Below are positions 61,184 through 64,000 of a stretch of 64,000 bases of DNA, piece after piece (position 1 is the first letter of the stretch; each line of letters starts with the position of its first letter). The notes under the pieces were generated by a model, which saw nothing but the letters and a program-made list of their open reading frames with translations, was not told the DNA's origin and searched no databases. Where the stretch lies: NCBI RefSeq assembly GCF_010730195.1, contig NZ_AP022613.1, positions 2,294,001-2,358,000 on the forward strand. The letters are read 5' to 3'. This DNA comes from Mycobacterium conspicuum (GTDB taxonomy: Bacteria; Actinomycetota; Actinomycetes; Mycobacteriales; Mycobacteriaceae). The position numbers were made by a program, and so were the translations under genes.

Positions 61184-63370
61184 TCAACCGGAGGCGAGGG
61201 CGCGGTCGGCCAGCGCCCCGATCGCCGGTGCCAGCAGTCGGGAGTATTCGAGGGTCAAATGATTCGAGTCAAGGTAGACCAGCAGGTTGCCGACGACGAC
61301 CGGGCAGCGGGTGGTGGCGCAGAACAGGTCGGTGAGGTCGGAGTAATGCCCGCCGCCGGCCTTCGTGGCGGCGGCCTCGGCCGTGACGCCGGGCTGGTTG
61401 ACGGCGACCGACCTGCGCGGTGAACAGGCCGTCGCGTCGTCGAGGTGCCCGGACAGGCAGATCGGCACCGATGTCACCAGATTCGGCGTCGGTCCGAGCA
61501 CGAGCACCTGCGCACCGGTGTTGCGCAGCTGCCGCACGAGGCGAGTCAAGCCGTCGATCCAGGCCGGCCCGTAGGACACCACCCCCGTGCCGGCGTCGTA
61601 GGTGCGTGCGATGCTCAGCACGATCAGCCGCGGGTGGTTGGCCTGCAGCCGGGCGATGCTCTGAGTACGCCATTGCGCGCATTCCGTGTACTCCCGGTGC
61701 AGGATCGGGTGGATGATCGGCACGTCCAGCAATGGACACAAGCCCATGGAAAGCATTTCCAGCCGCCAGTGCCGCCGCTCGGCGATCTGCTTGAACGCCG
61801 GGCTGAACATCACGGCGTGCGAGTCGCCCACGACGGCCACCGTCGTCGGCGAGGCGACATCGCCCGTCGCGCATGGCGGCGGCGCGGCCGCGAAAAGCTG
61901 GAACCCGTTGCTTGCGCAAATCTCGCGGCCCATGGCCTTCGTTTCGGCTGCCACGTCCGACAGGGCCGGGGTGAGGTTCGACGGGACCGCTTTCAGCTCG
62001 GCGGATCCGGCGACCGCGGTTTGCACCTGGGCGAACGCGCCCTGTACCGCCGCGTCGTAGGCGTCAATGTTGTTGTCCGCCAGGGGAGTTCCCCACGTGA
62101 CGGCCGGGGTCGGAGCCGGGGAACCGCGGCCGACCGGCGGCGGCATCGACACCAGCAGCGCCACACCCACACAGACCGCGACGGCGGTGGCCACACCGCC
62201 GAGCGCGAGACTGCGGGCGGGCGACCGGCGTAGCGCCGGGCGGAAGCGCAGCGGGTTCTCGACGAAGCGCAGGGTCAGCACGGCAAGGGCGCCGGAGATG
62301 GCCGCCGTCGCCAGCCTGGCGGGCAGCCCCAGCGGGTGACCGAACAACGGCGCCGCGAGCACCAGCAGCGGCCAGTGCCACAGGTACCAGGAGTACGAGA
62401 CCCGCCCGATCGCCCGCATCGGCGGCAACCCCAGGATGTGGCCGCAGCCCTGCGCGGGGATGGCGCAGCCGGCGCCCAGCACCAGCGCCGCGCCCAGCAC
62501 GGGCCACAGCGCGGCGGTACCCGGATACGGCGTGCTCGGGCCCAACCAGGCACAGGCCAGCAGGATCACCCCGAGACCCGCCCAGCCCGCGATCGCGGCG
62601 AGCGGTGTGGGTAGTCGGCGCCACTGGCTCGCGGTCAAGGCCACCAGACCGCCCACGGCTAACTGCCAGGCCCGGGTCGGCATCATGAAGAACGCGATGG
62701 GGGGCCACATCTGGGTCAGCGCAAGGGATGCCGCGAACGAGAGCGCCGCGACCAAGACAAGAATGACGACGTAGGGTCGCACCGACGCTGGGGCCTGCGC
62801 GCCGCGTCGCCGCCGCACCTGCCTGACAACCCAAGCCGTCGCGATGATCATCGCCGGCCACACGAAGTAGAACTGTTCCTCGACCCCCAACGACCAGTAG
62901 TGCTGGAACGGCGAAGGGGTGGCCCCCTGGTTGAAGTAATCGGCGTTCTGCAGCACGAACCACATGTTGCCGACATACAACGCGCAGGCGATGCCGTCGT
63001 AAATCACGTCCCGCAACTGCAAGGGGGACAACAGCGCCGTCGACGCGACCAAGGTGACGACGCCGACCGCCGCGGAGGCCGGGAGGAGCCGACGGGCTCG
63101 CGCCCCGTAGAAGCTGCGCAGCCGGACGGTGCCGGTGGTGCTTGTCTCGCGCCACAACAGCCCGGTGATCAAAAAGCCCGAGATGACGAAAAACACATCC
63201 ACGCCGATGAACCCGCCGCCCACCCCGGGCACCCCGGCGTGGAACAGCACGACGGCCAGCACCGCGACGGCGCGCAAGCCCTCGATGTCGGGGCGAAATC
63301 CCGATTTTGCCGAGGACCGACCCGCCACCCCTTCGGTGGTGCTGATGCTGTCGGCCTGGCGCACTGTCAC
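61184..63370 (-). CDS. Membrane acyltransferase with SGNH domain (OafA-like)
   Basis: This 728-residue protein has an N-terminal acyltransferase-3 domain. FRPDIEGLRAVAVLAVVLFHAG, GVDVFFVISGFLITGLL, SLGVEEQFYFVWP and YSWYLWHWPLLVL give about ten membrane segments to residue 400. The C-terminal SGNH domain has VVGDSHAVMFSP and YLDSNHLT, so its Ser, Asp and His are all present. It should O-acylate (for example acetylate) a sugar of the exported glycolipid, as the atf genes do in glycopeptidolipid loci. It starts at GTG 63370. Confidence 0.9.
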   Translation of the reverse strand: MTVRQADSISTTEGVAGRSSAKSGFRPDIEGLRAVAVLAVVLFHAGVPGVGGGFIGVDVFFVISGFLITGLLWRETSTTGTVRLRSFYGARARRLLPASAAVGVVTLVASTALLSPLQLRDVIYDGIACALYVGNMWFVLQNADYFNQGATPSPFQHYWSLGVEEQFYFVWPAMIIATAWVVRQVRRRRGAQAPASVRPYVVILVLVAALSFAASLALTQMWPPIAFFMMPTRAWQLAVGGLVALTASQWRRLPTPLAAIAGWAGLGVILLACAWLGPSTPYPGTAALWPVLGAALVLGAGCAIPAQGCGHILGLPPMRAIGRVSYSWYLWHWPLLVLAAPLFGHPLGLPARLATAAISGALAVLTLRFVENPLRFRPALRRSPARSLALGGVATAVAVCVGVALLVSMPPPVGRGSPAPTPAVTWGTPLADNNIDAYDAAVQGAFAQVQTAVAGSAELKAVPSNLTPALSDVAAETKAMGREICASNGFQLFAAAPPPCATGDVASPTTVAVVGDSHAVMFSPAFKQIAERRHWRLEMLSMGLCPLLDVPIIHPILHREYTECAQWRTQSIARLQANHPRLIVLSIARTYDAGTGVVSYGPAWIDGLTRLVRQLRNTGAQVLVLGPTPNLVTSVPICLSGHLDDATACSPRRSVAVNQPGVTAEAAATKAGGGHYSDLTDLFCATTRCPVVVGNLLVYLDSNHLTLEYSRLLAPAIGALADRALASG

Positions 63371-63458
63371 CTACCCGTCAAGAGGCGCGATTTTCCGAGG
63401 AATTATCACACAGCCGTTCAACAGGCTGGCCGTTTTGCCCGTCCTGCCGTCGCCGGGG

Positions 63459-64000
63459 TTATCTCCGCACCGCGTTTGCGTGCGCGCGATACCACGCCAC
63501 CGTTGCCTCGATGCCGGCCCGCAGCGGGATTTCGGGCCGCCATCCCGCCGACCGCAACACCGACACGTCGAGCAGCTTGCGTGGTGTTCCGTCCGGTTTG
63601 CTTGCGTCCCAACGGGTTTCGCCGGTGTAGCCCACCGCTGCGGCGACCATCTCGGCGATTTCTGCGATGGTGTGGTCGATGCCGGTGCCCACGTTGACGT
63701 GATTGGGGCCGTCGAAGTTTTCCAACAGGAATAGGCACGCGCTCGCCAGATCGTCGACATGCAGGAGCTCACGCCGTGGAGTTCCGGTGCCCCAGTTCGT
63801 CACCGTCGGCGTTCCGCTGGCTTTTGCCTCCTCGTATCGGCGGATGAGCGCGGGCACCAGATGCGAACCCTCGGCGGAAAAGTTGTCCTCCGGCCCGTAC
63901 AGGTTGGTGGGCATCGCAGAGATCCACGCCAGGCCGTATTGCCGCCGGACCGCCTGGACCTGCAGGATGCCGGCGATCTTGGCGATCGCGTAGGCGTCGT
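63459..64000 (-). CDS. epiA: GDP-L-fucose synthase, C-terminal part (runs off the window)
   Basis: About 180 codons are present and the 5' end lies beyond base 64,000. The frame continues from the right edge with YAIAK, which supplies the catalytic Tyr and Lys of the SDR fold, then MPTNLYGPEDNFS, RREFLHVDD-like RRELLHVDDLA, VNVGTGIDHTI and ETRWDASKPDGTPRKLLDVS. This matches EpiA (Rv1512), which turns GDP-4-keto-6-deoxymannose into GDP-L-fucose. Its usual partner gmdA should lie just outside the window. It indicates fucose or a derived 6-deoxyhexose in the product. Confidence 0.92.
   Translation of the reverse strand, partial: DAYAIAKIAGILQVQAVRRQYGLAWISAMPTNLYGPEDNFSAEGSHLVPALIRRYEEAKASGTPTVTNWGTGTPRRELLHVDDLASACLFLLENFDGPNHVNVGTGIDHTIAEIAEMVAAAVGYTGETRWDASKPDGTPRKLLDVSVLRSAGWRPEIPLRAGIEATVAWYRAHANAVRR

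Overview
The window is GC-rich actinobacterial DNA from a slow-growing Mycobacterium. The evidence is a PE_PGRS gene, MmpL/MmpS genes, a DdN-family nitroreductase, the treXYZ operon, RipD, and a gene order from ileS to bioA that follows, as I recall it, the M. tuberculosis block Rv1536 to Rv1568. No NRPS or PKS gene, insertion sequence, tRNA, rRNA or CRISPR array is visible. The species cannot be fixed from the sequence alone.

Region 1 (1-33,011) is mostly housekeeping. It starts with the last codons of ileS, then an inserted PE_PGRS gene and a PapA-like acyltransferase. The conserved run follows: dinB/dinX, ansA, lspA, an RluD-type pseudouridine synthase, a methyltransferase, glbN, two short-chain dehydrogenases, a DUF559/AbiEi-like protein, an SRPBCC protein, dnaE1, a deazaflavin-type nitroreductase and ilvA. 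Next come a flavin-binding protein with a divergent MocR regulator, vapBC, a mug-methyltransferase-unknown operon, treX-treY-treZ with an upstream membrane acyltransferase, ripD, a membrane protein and bioA. Several intergenic spots hold strong palindromic hairpins.

Region 2 (33,012-64,000) is an accessory cell-surface glycolipid locus. An apparent minus-strand operon mmpS-mmpL-mmpL-FAAL (33.5-41.7 kb) would activate a fatty acid and export the lipid. Divergent from it run two GT1 glycosyltransferases, a sugar C-methyltransferase, a UXS-type epimerase, a Gfo/Idh/MocA oxidoreductase, an O-methyltransferase-like gene, UDP-glucose dehydrogenase and a DrrABC-like ABC exporter. Then come two FkbM-type genes, a third GT1, a GT4 flanked by two near-identical sulfotransferases, a membrane acyltransferase with an SGNH domain, and the 3' part of epiA (GDP-L-fucose synthase). 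Together they predict a fucose-containing glycolipid or lipooligosaccharide, probably also carrying a UDP-glucuronate- or UDP-xylose-derived sugar, that is methylated, acylated and possibly sulfated.

The accessory half shows much remodelling. There is a vestigial mmpS C-terminus between the two mmpL genes, a 13-codon stump of a GT4 gene directly before a GT1 gene, and a duplicated [conserved segment - glycosyltransferase - sulfotransferase] module whose glycosyltransferase differs between copies. The orientation of the fadD25-like-to-epiA segment relative to ileS-bioA differs from my memory of M. tuberculosis, which suggests an inversion with a breakpoint just after bioA.
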